Shown: piece after piece, positions 1 through 5,466 of the stretch
Layout of the letters: each line of letters starts with the position of its first letter
Position numbering within the stretch: position 1 is the stretch's first letter
Assembly (NCBI GenBank): GCA_030916545.1
Contig: JAUPWI010000020.1
Coordinates: forward strand, 1 to 9,937
Direction of reading: 5' to 3'
Origin: Patescibacteria group bacterium
Lineage (GTDB): Bacteria > Patescibacteriota > Minisyncoccia > Moranbacterales > UBA1568
DNA: 9,937 nucleotides
Program-made: the position numbers and the translations under genes
The notes under the pieces: model-generated
Database searches by the model: none
What the model saw: only the letters and a program-made list of their open reading frames with translations
Told to the model about the DNA's origin: nothing

Positions 1-319
1 CGTTCGGCAAACGGCGAACCGCTTCCGCATCATCAATTTTCAGCGTCGTGATCGTCAGTCTTCCCATCGCCTGACCCGAAGGGGAATCACCGGCCCCCGG
101 AACCTGCGTTTCCACCTGAATGAAATCGGAACCGAAACTCGCGATCTGTCCCAGAATGAAACCGCGTACCCCGTCTCCGAAAGACGTGATAACGATGATG
201 GAAAGCACGCCAATCACCACCCCGAGCAGAGCGAGAAAGGTCCGCATCTTATGCGAGAGGATCGTCCGCAAGGCGAAAAGGAACGACTGGGCATGACGGG
301 AAAAGAATCGGAATATCAT
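1..319 (-). CDS. MacB/FtsX-type ABC transporter permease, N-terminal part (runs off the window)
   Basis: An open frame starts at the ATG at 319 and reads 106 codons to the window edge without a stop; the C-terminus is outside. Residues 1-25 (MIFRFFSRHAQSFLFALRTI) are a basic amphipathic start, followed by HKMRTFLALLGVVIGVLSII, a first membrane helix with the LGVVIGV signature of MacB/FtsX-family permeases. The soluble segment after it (GFILGQIASFGSDFIQVE) resembles the start of the MacB extracytoplasmic domain and parallels the complete permease at 3421-4662 (LGIVIGV, then LILGQVESVGSNLLAV). The family moves substrates within or out of the envelope with a MacB/LolD-like ATPase. The start lies 9 bp after the ferric-reductase-like gene, with no clear Shine-Dalgarno, so it is probably co-transcribed. 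No dedicated ATPase is visible for it; it may use the one at 4659-5378 or one beyond the edge. Family assignment is firm, substrate unknown. Confidence 0.85.
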   Translation of the reverse strand, partial: MIFRFFSRHAQSFLFALRTILSHKMRTFLALLGVVIGVLSIIVITSFGDGVRGFILGQIASFGSDFIQVETQVPGAGDSPSGQAMGRLTITTLKIDDAEAVRRLPN

Positions 320-328
320 ACGAGAGGA

Positions 329-1237
329 TCAGGAGGCAGGAGACAGGCTTTCGGGTGATGGTGGATTGTTAGACACCGCTCCTCTTGCGCGCCACCTCGG
401 TATAATCGTCCGGGAAATGATACGGATGATTATCAGACCCGACACCAGCGACAGGGAGACGACATACATGACCCGCACCCATGTCTCCCCCGAATCAGAA
501 CCGGCCATGAAACCATGCACGATAAACGTCATGTAGGCGATAAAGCTCACGTAATGCGTTCTTCTCCATACCTGCTGCGAGATTTTGGCCCGGAATTCGG
601 AGGTCAGGAGAAGGATGATCATGAAATACAGGCCGGCGATACCGAAAGCGACCGCCAATCCCATATCGAATCCGAGCGCCGACGGGAAAGCACGGGTGAG
701 CGCCCCCGGCACAACCGCTTCGATGAATCGGATATTCAAAAAATCATCGAAGAAGAAACTCCCGACATGCAGCAAGACGGCACCGAGGCTGACCCAGGAA
801 AGCGTCCGATGTAATTCATAGGAAACCGCCCCGGAAATCACTTTCTGAAACGCGCGCGAACTCATCACCAGACCGTACACCGATCCGAATGTAAGTAGGA
901 CAAAGGCCAATAATCCGGTCGCCCGACCGAAATACCAAGGCCACTTCTCCTTATTCCCCAATATGCCCACATCCGGACGAGCCAGATCGGAAAGGCGCGA
1001 ACTGTTCGGATCCGAGGGACTCGTCCCATTCACGATCTCCTCGCCATCCCCCACACCATCCCCATCCGTATCAAACACGGTCGGATCGGTACGATACACG
1101 GCCGATTCGCTTTCGTCGGTCAGACTATCCAAATCGGCGTCTCTGATGGCGGCAAAGCTCACCCGGGGCCAGAGAGAAAGATGCCCGCCCACGAGTACGG
1201 CGATCAGGACTCCAAAAAAGAGGTATCGTCTTTCCAT
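329..1237 (-). CDS. Ferric-reductase-like bis-heme membrane protein with N-terminal DxDxDG calcium-binding-type region
   Basis: This 302-residue protein has three parts. Residues 1-30 look like a signal peptide or anchor (hydrophobic 5-22, then SFAA). Residues 33-78 carry Asp-rich DADLDSLTD and DTDGDGVGDGEE motifs of the thrombospondin type-3 or EF-hand-like calcium-loop kind, presumably outside the membrane. Residues about 103-275 form five predicted membrane helices of the ferric-reductase/YedZ (MsrQ)-like class. Histidines H143 and H157 (spacing 14) and H228 and H241 (spacing 13) lie in two helices, as expected for two stacked b-type hemes carrying electrons across the membrane. There is no C-terminal FAD/NAD(P)H domain, so electrons must come from a separate donor. 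The start (ATG at 1237) overlaps the end of apbE by 34 bp, suggesting translational coupling and a shared redox role. The C-terminal tail is Pro/Ser-rich. The electron acceptor is unknown; an MsrQ-like role is possible but no MsrP gene is present. Confidence 0.85.
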   Translation of the reverse strand: MERRYLFFGVLIAVLVGGHLSLWPRVSFAAIRDADLDSLTDESESAVYRTDPTVFDTDGDGVGDGEEIVNGTSPSDPNSSRLSDLARPDVGILGNKEKWPWYFGRATGLLAFVLLTFGSVYGLVMSSRAFQKVISGAVSYELHRTLSWVSLGAVLLHVGSFFFDDFLNIRFIEAVVPGALTRAFPSALGFDMGLAVAFGIAGLYFMIILLLTSEFRAKISQQVWRRTHYVSFIAYMTFIVHGFMAGSDSGETWVRVMYVVSLSLVSGLIIIRIISRTIIPRWRARGAVSNNPPSPESLSPAS

Positions 1238-2172
1238 AGATATGGTTTCATCAATTCATTCACTTCCATTGTACCATCTTTCAGAAGAAAGAGAGCGGGC
1301 AGACGATGCTGTCGAGCGAAACACCTCCCCTTCTCACTCCCGAGGATGCAGAGCGTTTTCGCCATGACGTCGGCACGCACCGCATAAGGATCCAAAACCG
1401 TCGCAGTCAGGATATCTCCGGAGACGCTCGCGCCTTTCTCCGCCCGTATGAGATGTGATTTCTCCTGCCCATCGGCATCACGCCACCGTCGCCGATTGAC
1501 ACCCGAAGTCGCCACCGCCTGATCGGACAGGAGAAGCAATCCGGCATTCGAATCCTCCTGAAATACGTTCTCGATCCCAATGACAAAATACGGCACATGA
1601 GCATCGCGATTCCGGCCGGCGACATACATGTCACCACCGGCATCCACCACGAAATCCCGATAATGCTCCGCGAGCATCCGGGCGACTCGACCGACTATAT
1701 ATCCCTTTCCGATACCCCCGAGATCGATCCGGCAATCGATCGGCTTCGAGACCGATCGGGTCGCATCATCGATCCGAATGTCGGAAAAGGCATACTGTCG
1801 CCCGACCCTCTCCTCGCTCGGTATGCCGAAGCCTTCGGTACCGAAGCTCGAGCGGTATCCCTCCCGTTCCAGAGCCGGCAGTATGGTCGGATCGAATACC
1901 CCTTCCGTTTCTCCGTGGTATTTCCGACAGAGGGACAATATCTCATAAAGCTCATCGGATACCGTGCAAACAGATGCCCGGTTCAATGCCGCAAGCTCGT
2001 TTCCCTCCCGAAAACGGCTGAACCGGAACTCGAAATCACGAAACATTCCGAATGCCCGATCCAGATCCTTTTCCATCGATACTGCATCCCGCGTCTCGGA
2101 AAACAGCTGAACGAAAACATCCGTCCGCATGATTTCCCCTCTCACTTCCCGCTCTCGCTTATTCCATGTCAT
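1204..2172 (-). CDS. apbE: ApbE-family FAD:protein FMN transferase
   Basis: ApbE enzymes transfer FMN from FAD to a threonine of target proteins, usually in extracytoplasmic redox chains, using Mg2+. Family landmarks are visible: FDPTI in the N-terminal half, IDLGGIGKGY followed by VVDAGGDMYVAG in the middle, and HLI...GASVSGDIL...TATV with RADVMAKT near the C-terminus, including the conserved AD and T. Departures are a Gly instead of Asp in KGYxVG (family usually KGYavD) and RAEKG where DPRTG is typical after the His. No signal peptide or lipobox is seen, so it may act in the cytoplasm. The start is uncertain. ATG at 2172 is used because residues before MRTDVFVQLF fit the usual position of the MGT motif; ATG at 2130 has the better ribosome site (GAGGGG, 5 nt spacer), and an in-frame TTG at 2187 is also open. 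Its 3' end overlaps the ferric-reductase-like gene. Confidence 0.9.
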   Translation of the reverse strand: MTWNKREREVRGEIMRTDVFVQLFSETRDAVSMEKDLDRAFGMFRDFEFRFSRFREGNELAALNRASVCTVSDELYEILSLCRKYHGETEGVFDPTILPALEREGYRSSFGTEGFGIPSEERVGRQYAFSDIRIDDATRSVSKPIDCRIDLGGIGKGYIVGRVARMLAEHYRDFVVDAGGDMYVAGRNRDAHVPYFVIGIENVFQEDSNAGLLLLSDQAVATSGVNRRRWRDADGQEKSHLIRAEKGASVSGDILTATVLDPYAVRADVMAKTLCILGSEKGRCFARQHRLPALFLLKDGTMEVNELMKPYLWKDDTSFLES

Positions 2173-2173
2173 A

Positions 2174-2358
2174 AGTATCTCTCTCAAATCTCACCGCATG
2201 AATAAGCAAGAGACAAGCGCTTGTCGGTGAAAACGAGAGAATTTCGGCTGCAAACTCTTCAAAGCTTATCAGGTTACGAAAGTAACCCTCCGTACTTTTC
2301 AAGGTTTTCGTACGAAATTCTCTCGTTTTCCCTCGACATGAGATTTGAGATAGATACT
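2174..2358. repeat. Interrupted long inverted repeat with internal hairpins, upstream of apbE
   Basis: The gene-free stretch 2188-2417 is largely filled by this element. Outer arms 2174-2193 and 2339-2358 are inverted copies matching at 19 of 20 positions; short arms 2222-2226 and 2334-2338 (TGTCG/CGACA) and a perfect 18-bp inner pair, 2229-2246 with 2313-2330 (GAAAACGAGAGAATTTCG and its complement), continue the same helix. Only the left arm carries an extra 28 nt (2194-2221), which contains most of a perfect 14-bp palindrome, GACAAGCGCTTGTC (2212-2225). The 66-nt centre holds a 6-bp hairpin with a GAAA loop on the plus strand (2272-2287) and a CGTAC/GTACG pair (2291-2295 with 2310-2314). 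The left outer arm ends 1 bp before the apbE ATG at 2172. It could be a MITE-like palindromic element or a structured leader RNA; no transposase, target-site duplication or T-tract is evident. Confidence 0.85.
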
Positions 2359-2417
2359 CAGAAATATATTCCGACATCCTTCCGGGAGTACCCGGGATAC
2401 AGGGCGGTTCCGTCGTA

Positions 2418-2966
2418 TCAAAGGGCCGAAACCTGAAAAGAATCCAGAATACCGTCTCCGTCCTGATCATCGGTGTCCTCAAAAATGAAGAAATCGTCCT
2501 CGCCCGGGTACGCATCCAACGCATTCGGAACGGCATCCTCATCATCATCGGTAAAGTATTCCTTTTCAGGAACGGTCGGATGCGGATCGAGTCCGTCCAC
2601 CAGCAGATCGCCGTCCGTATCCGTCCTGAACTTCTCATCCAATACGGTCACGGTTTTTTCGACGAGTCGGTATGTCGTCAGCACGGTCTCCTTCGACTGC
2701 GCCGATCGTGAATCCGATGCGTCATCTTCATCATCACCATCTTCCTCGTCTTCGTCATCCTCTTCGTCTTCGTCATCCTCTTCATCTTCGTCATCCTCTT
2801 CGTCTTCCTCGTCTTCTTCCTCATCATCATCCGCCAGCGCGACTCGAGACACGAGGATTTCGGGCGGCGCATCCGACACCCGCACTTCCTGATACCAAAA
2901 GACACACAACACGAGCGCAAACATCCCAAAAAAAGAAATGACGGATAGAGACAGACGGAATGGCAT
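2418..2966 (-). CDS. Hyperacidic membrane-anchored protein with DxDxDG motifs
   Basis: This 182-residue protein is not a recognised family. Residues 5-24 are a hydrophobic helix after a short basic start (MPFR), acting as signal anchor or uncleaved signal; the rest is predicted extracytoplasmic. Residues 46-82 contain 36 Asp/Glu in 37 positions, broken by one Gly. After a linker with a TTYRLVEKTVTVLDEKF strand-like segment, three calcium-loop-like motifs follow: DTDGDLLVDGLD, DDDEDAVPNALD and DTDDQDGDGILD, similar to thrombospondin type-3 repeats. It shares this motif class with the ferric-reductase-like protein at 329-1237. The start is 12 bp after the coiled-coil gene, with no obvious Shine-Dalgarno. 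A role in calcium or metal binding, or in electrostatic pairing with a basic partner, is plausible but inferred. The acidic run is encoded by DNA repeats, so its length may vary between strains. Confidence 0.75.
   Translation of the reverse strand: MPFRLSLSVISFFGMFALVLCVFWYQEVRVSDAPPEILVSRVALADDDEEEDEEDEEDDEDEEDDEDEEDDEDEEDGDDEDDASDSRSAQSKETVLTTYRLVEKTVTVLDEKFRTDTDGDLLVDGLDPHPTVPEKEYFTDDDEDAVPNALDAYPGEDDFFIFEDTDDQDGDGILDSFQVSAL
2750..2803. repeat. Tandem 18-bp repeat, three copies, encoding the acidic tract
   Basis: Three adjacent copies of CTTCGTCATCCTCTTCGT lie at 2750-2767, 2768-2785 and 2786-2803 (the middle copy ends CAT instead of CGT). Similar GAT/GAA-type triplets on the coding strand continue on both sides. 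Each unit encodes six acidic residues, so copy-number change keeps the reading frame and only alters the length of the Asp/Glu run. Confidence 0.9.
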
Positions 2967-2978
2967 ACGGATAGAATC

Positions 2979-3380
2979 TTAAGATGATTTCGTTTTGCGG
3001 GTCGCCTTCGGCTTCGCCACAGCAACCGGAGTCTTGACGGTGGTCTGAACCGGAACAGTCACCTTCTGCGTCGTCGTTGTCTGATTTTTCGCGATCTCAC
3101 CCGGCTGGTTCTTCAGCAGCTCCTCATACTGGAGCCTGCTTTCCTCCATATGCGCCCGCAATTCCGCGCGCTTCGTCGTGATACCGTCAAAATACCGCTT
3201 CCGTTCCTGTTCGAGAACCCGCTGCTCCTCAAGAAAGGCCTGGCGATCGGACTCCGCCTTTGTGATCCGTCTCACCTGCTCACGATACAGGACACCAAAC
3301 AGAATCCCTGACAGAGCGATCACGATAACCAGCGCCACTACGAACCTGATTTTTCCTTTTTCCATACTTTTGTTATCCAC
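2979..3380 (-). CDS. Bitopic coiled-coil protein with Thr/Lys-rich basic tail
   Basis: This 133-residue protein has a short charged N-terminus, one membrane helix (about residues 12-32, FVVALVIVIALSGILFGVL), a charged heptad-like helix rich in E, R, K and L (about 34-92), and a Thr/Pro/Lys tail of low complexity (TTTTQ, KTPVAVAKPKATRKTK). The predicted topology is cytoplasmic N-terminus and extracytoplasmic coiled coil. The shape resembles FtsB/DivIC-type division proteins or other small envelope coiled coils, but no diagnostic motif supports a name. The coordinates use the GTG at 3380, which has AAAGAG 4 nt upstream; an ATG at 3365 (five codons in) is an equally possible start. It follows the ABC permease by 40 bp and precedes the acidic protein by 12 bp. 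Its basic tail and the neighbour's acidic run suggest, without proof, that the two interact. Confidence 0.75.
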   Translation of the reverse strand: MDNKSMEKGKIRFVVALVIVIALSGILFGVLYREQVRRITKAESDRQAFLEEQRVLEQERKRYFDGITTKRAELRAHMEESRLQYEELLKNQPGEIAKNQTTTTQKVTVPVQTTVKTPVAVAKPKATRKTKSS

Positions 3381-3391
3381 ATATCTCTTTC

Positions 3392-3400
3392 AGTATATCA
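3392..3400 (-). promoter_or_regulatory. Possible extended -10 promoter before the coiled-coil gene
   Basis: On the minus strand TGATATACT matches the extended -10 form TGnTATAAT at five of six hexamer positions, in the 40-bp gap after the permease. No good -35 box is present. Initiation here would give a very short leader for the GTG at 3380, or about 20 nt for the ATG at 3365. Confidence 0.3.
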
Positions 3401-3420
3401 TGCGTGAAGACATTCTCTCA

Positions 3421-4662
3421 TCACTCATAACGCAACGCTTCCATCGGACTGACTTTCGAGGCTTTCCGGGCCGGATAAAGACCGAACACCATACCTATTA
3501 CGAAACACACCCCGAATGAGACCCCTATCGAAGAAAGCGGCACGAGAAACTGCCAGTCATAGCCCAATTTCGGTATGATAAGCGAGGCGGCATACGCGAA
3601 CGAGACACCGATCAGAATACCGATGATACCCCCCAAAAGAGTGATGATGATGGATTCGAGAAGGAATTGGAACATGATTTCACCAGGCCGGGCACCCACC
3701 GCCTTCCGGAGACCGATTTCCCGGACGCGCGCGTTGACCGCGATCAGCATGGAGTTCATGATGCCGATTCCGCCGACCAGAAGCGATATCGCCGCGATCG
3801 AGACCAGGAAAAATTTCAGGACATTGGTGAGCGAACGGAGGATATCCAGAGTCGACTCAAGACTACGCACCGAAAAATCAGGCTCCTGGCCCGGCTCGAT
3901 ATCGTGTCGCTGATTCAAGAGCCGATAGACTTCCGTCTTGACCCGATCCACGTCCTCCGTCCGACCCACCTTCGCTCGCGCATAATTGAGGTATTTGATA
4001 CCCAATAGATCCTTCTGCGCGGTATCGAGCGGGATATGAATGATATCGTCCGTGCTCGAGAATGTTCCTGATCCCCGCTTCTTCAGGACACCGACGACCG
4101 TGAACGGGATACGTTTTATCGTGACCACTTTCCCGAGCGCATCCCCGTTCGGAAACAACTTTCCTGCTACCCCGGAACCGAGTACCGCGATACGCGCCAT
4201 CCGCGTATCCTCATCAGGGAAGAAAAAACGCCCGCTTTCGACTTTCACCGTTTCCACATTCGGCAGGCTCGCACTCACTCCCTGATAACTCGCCACGATA
4301 TCCTCCGAATCGGACTCGGCAATCGCGGTCCCGGTCACGTATCCGGCCGCATCGACGATTTCAGGGATATTCCTGCCATCCCGCAAGGCTTCGAGATCGC
4401 CATTCGTAAGCGTCTTCGACACGACACCGAACGCCATGGCCGGTGGACCGTCTTCTTCGGAAGCGCCTGGCAATACCGCGAGCAGATTCGACCCGACCGA
4501 TTCCACCTGACCCAAGATGAGCCGCTGAGCGCTCGCTCCCGCACTCATGACCAAGATGACCGAAGCAACTCCGATCACGATACCAAGCACGGTCAAAAAG
4601 AATCGTAGACGCGATGCCGAAAGTGCCTGATATGCGATTCTGTAAGGATCGGAAAGTTTCAT
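3421..4662 (-). CDS. MacB-type ABC transporter permease
   Basis: This complete 413-residue permease has the four-helix MacB layout. Helix 1 lies at about 20-42 (RFFLTVLGIVIGVASVILVM), a large extracytoplasmic domain (MacB_PCD-like) at about 43-280, and helices 2-4 at about 284-310, 335-362 and 376-398. The cytoplasmic loop REIGLRKAVGARPGEI after helix 2 is the family's ATPase-coupling segment, and the C-terminus ends in the typical YPARKASKVSPMEALRYE. MacB-like transporters act by mechanotransmission on envelope substrates such as peptides, lipoproteins or lipids rather than by moving them through the membrane core. Its ATG overlaps the stop of the ATPase gene (ATGA, 4659-4662), so the two are translationally coupled. 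No membrane-fusion protein (MacA-like) or outer-membrane channel gene is present, consistent with a lipoprotein or peptide exporter of a simple envelope. Substrate unknown. Confidence 0.93.
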   Translation of the reverse strand: MKLSDPYRIAYQALSASRLRFFLTVLGIVIGVASVILVMSAGASAQRLILGQVESVGSNLLAVLPGASEEDGPPAMAFGVVSKTLTNGDLEALRDGRNIPEIVDAAGYVTGTAIAESDSEDIVASYQGVSASLPNVETVKVESGRFFFPDEDTRMARIAVLGSGVAGKLFPNGDALGKVVTIKRIPFTVVGVLKKRGSGTFSSTDDIIHIPLDTAQKDLLGIKYLNYARAKVGRTEDVDRVKTEVYRLLNQRHDIEPGQEPDFSVRSLESTLDILRSLTNVLKFFLVSIAAISLLVGGIGIMNSMLIAVNARVREIGLRKAVGARPGEIMFQFLLESIIITLLGGIIGILIGVSFAYAASLIIPKLGYDWQFLVPLSSIGVSFGVCFVIGMVFGLYPARKASKVSPMEALRYE

Positions 4663-5378
4663 TTCAGCAACATGTTCTCCTGATCGGCGAAACGGCGGTT
4701 GGCCACCGATTCGTCGGAAACGATACGTCCATCCATCATGCGCAGGATACGTTTGGCGTGCTCAGCGGTAAACGTCTCATGCGTCACCAGGATTATCGTC
4801 TTCCCCTCTTCACTCAATTTCTGAAAAATACGCATCACCTGAAGCCCTGATTTGGAATCGAGATTCCCGGTCGGCTCATCGGCGAAAATGATTTTCGGAT
4901 TATTGACAAGCGCGCGCGCGATGGCCACCCGCTGCTTTTCTCCTCCCGAAAGCTGGCTTGAGAAAAAGGATGCGCGATGTTCCATATTGACCGACTTCAA
5001 AGCCGCCATTACCCGCTCCTTCGTATTCTCCGCGCTATTCCGATCATAGAGGAGCGGCAGTTCGACATTCTCAAAAACGCTCGTCCTCGGCAGAAGATTG
5101 AAGGCCTGAAAGACGAATCCGATTTCCTCGTTCCGAAGCCGAGCCAATTCATCGTCCGAAAGGGAGACGACGTCCCTGCCTTCAAGCCGGTATTCGCCGC
5201 CCGTCGAACGGTCGAGAAGTCCGAGAATATGCATAAGTGTCGATTTTCCCGAACCGCTCGGCCCCATGATCGAGACGAATTCTCCCTGATCGATCTGAAA
5301 AGTCGCGTCCAAAAGCGCCGGCGTTTCAATACCTTCGTTAGCATAGATTTTCGCCAACCGCTTCGCTTCGATGAGCAT
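4659..5378 (-). CDS. MacB/LolD-type ABC transporter ATP-binding protein
   Basis: This 239-residue protein has all motifs of an active ABC ATPase: Walker A GPSGSGKS (39-46), Q-loop Q91 within FVFQAFNLLP, signature LSGGEKQR (143-150), Walker B IIFADEPTGNLD (163-174) and switch histidine H200 in VTHE. The FNLLP and EPTGNLD forms are characteristic of the LolD/MacB/FtsE group, matching the permease directly downstream with which it overlaps by 4 bp. It should work as a dimer on the cytoplasmic face, powering the permease. The start ATG at 5378 gives the expected N-terminus (LIEAKRLAKIY); ribosome site weak. An 88-bp gap separates it from the antiporter gene, containing a 12-bp palindrome ATGATATATCAT (5430-5441) but no convincing promoter or terminator. 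It may also serve the second permease at the left window edge. Confidence 0.95.
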   Translation of the reverse strand: MLIEAKRLAKIYANEGIETPALLDATFQIDQGEFVSIMGPSGSGKSTLMHILGLLDRSTGGEYRLEGRDVVSLSDDELARLRNEEIGFVFQAFNLLPRTSVFENVELPLLYDRNSAENTKERVMAALKSVNMEHRASFFSSQLSGGEKQRVAIARALVNNPKIIFADEPTGNLDSKSGLQVMRIFQKLSEEGKTIILVTHETFTAEHAKRILRMMDGRIVSDESVANRRFADQENMLLK

Positions 5379-5466
5379 AGACCTGTTCCGTAATTCAGAA
5401 AACCCGGACTGTCACCAGCCTCTCTCATCATGATATATCATTTTCCGCTTCTCCGCACCGTCCGTC

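Noticed and set aside
1833..1846. Palindrome CTTCGGTACCGAAG inside apbE
   Set aside because: It is within well-conserved coding sequence and isolated; a chance palindrome is the simplest explanation.
1597..2205. Plus-strand open frame of 202 codons opposite apbE
   Set aside because: It has no family resemblance and lies entirely opposite a recognised enzyme gene.
2340..2370. Promoter-like TTGAGA and TATATT on the plus strand
   Set aside because: The spacing is only 14 bp and no plus-strand gene follows.
2383..2396. Hairpin CCGGG-AGTA-CCCGG after the acidic-protein gene
   Set aside because: It has a 5-bp stem and no T-tract, so it is not supported as a terminator.
2473..2892. Plus-strand Ser-rich open frame of 139 codons
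   Set aside because: It is the antisense shadow of the Asp/Glu tract (GAT/GAA read as TCA/TCT/TCG), not a gene.
5430..5441. Palindrome ATGATATATCAT before the ABC ATPase gene
   Set aside because: It is AT-rich and short, without a matching -35 box or a second copy to suggest an operator; noted only as a possible binding site.
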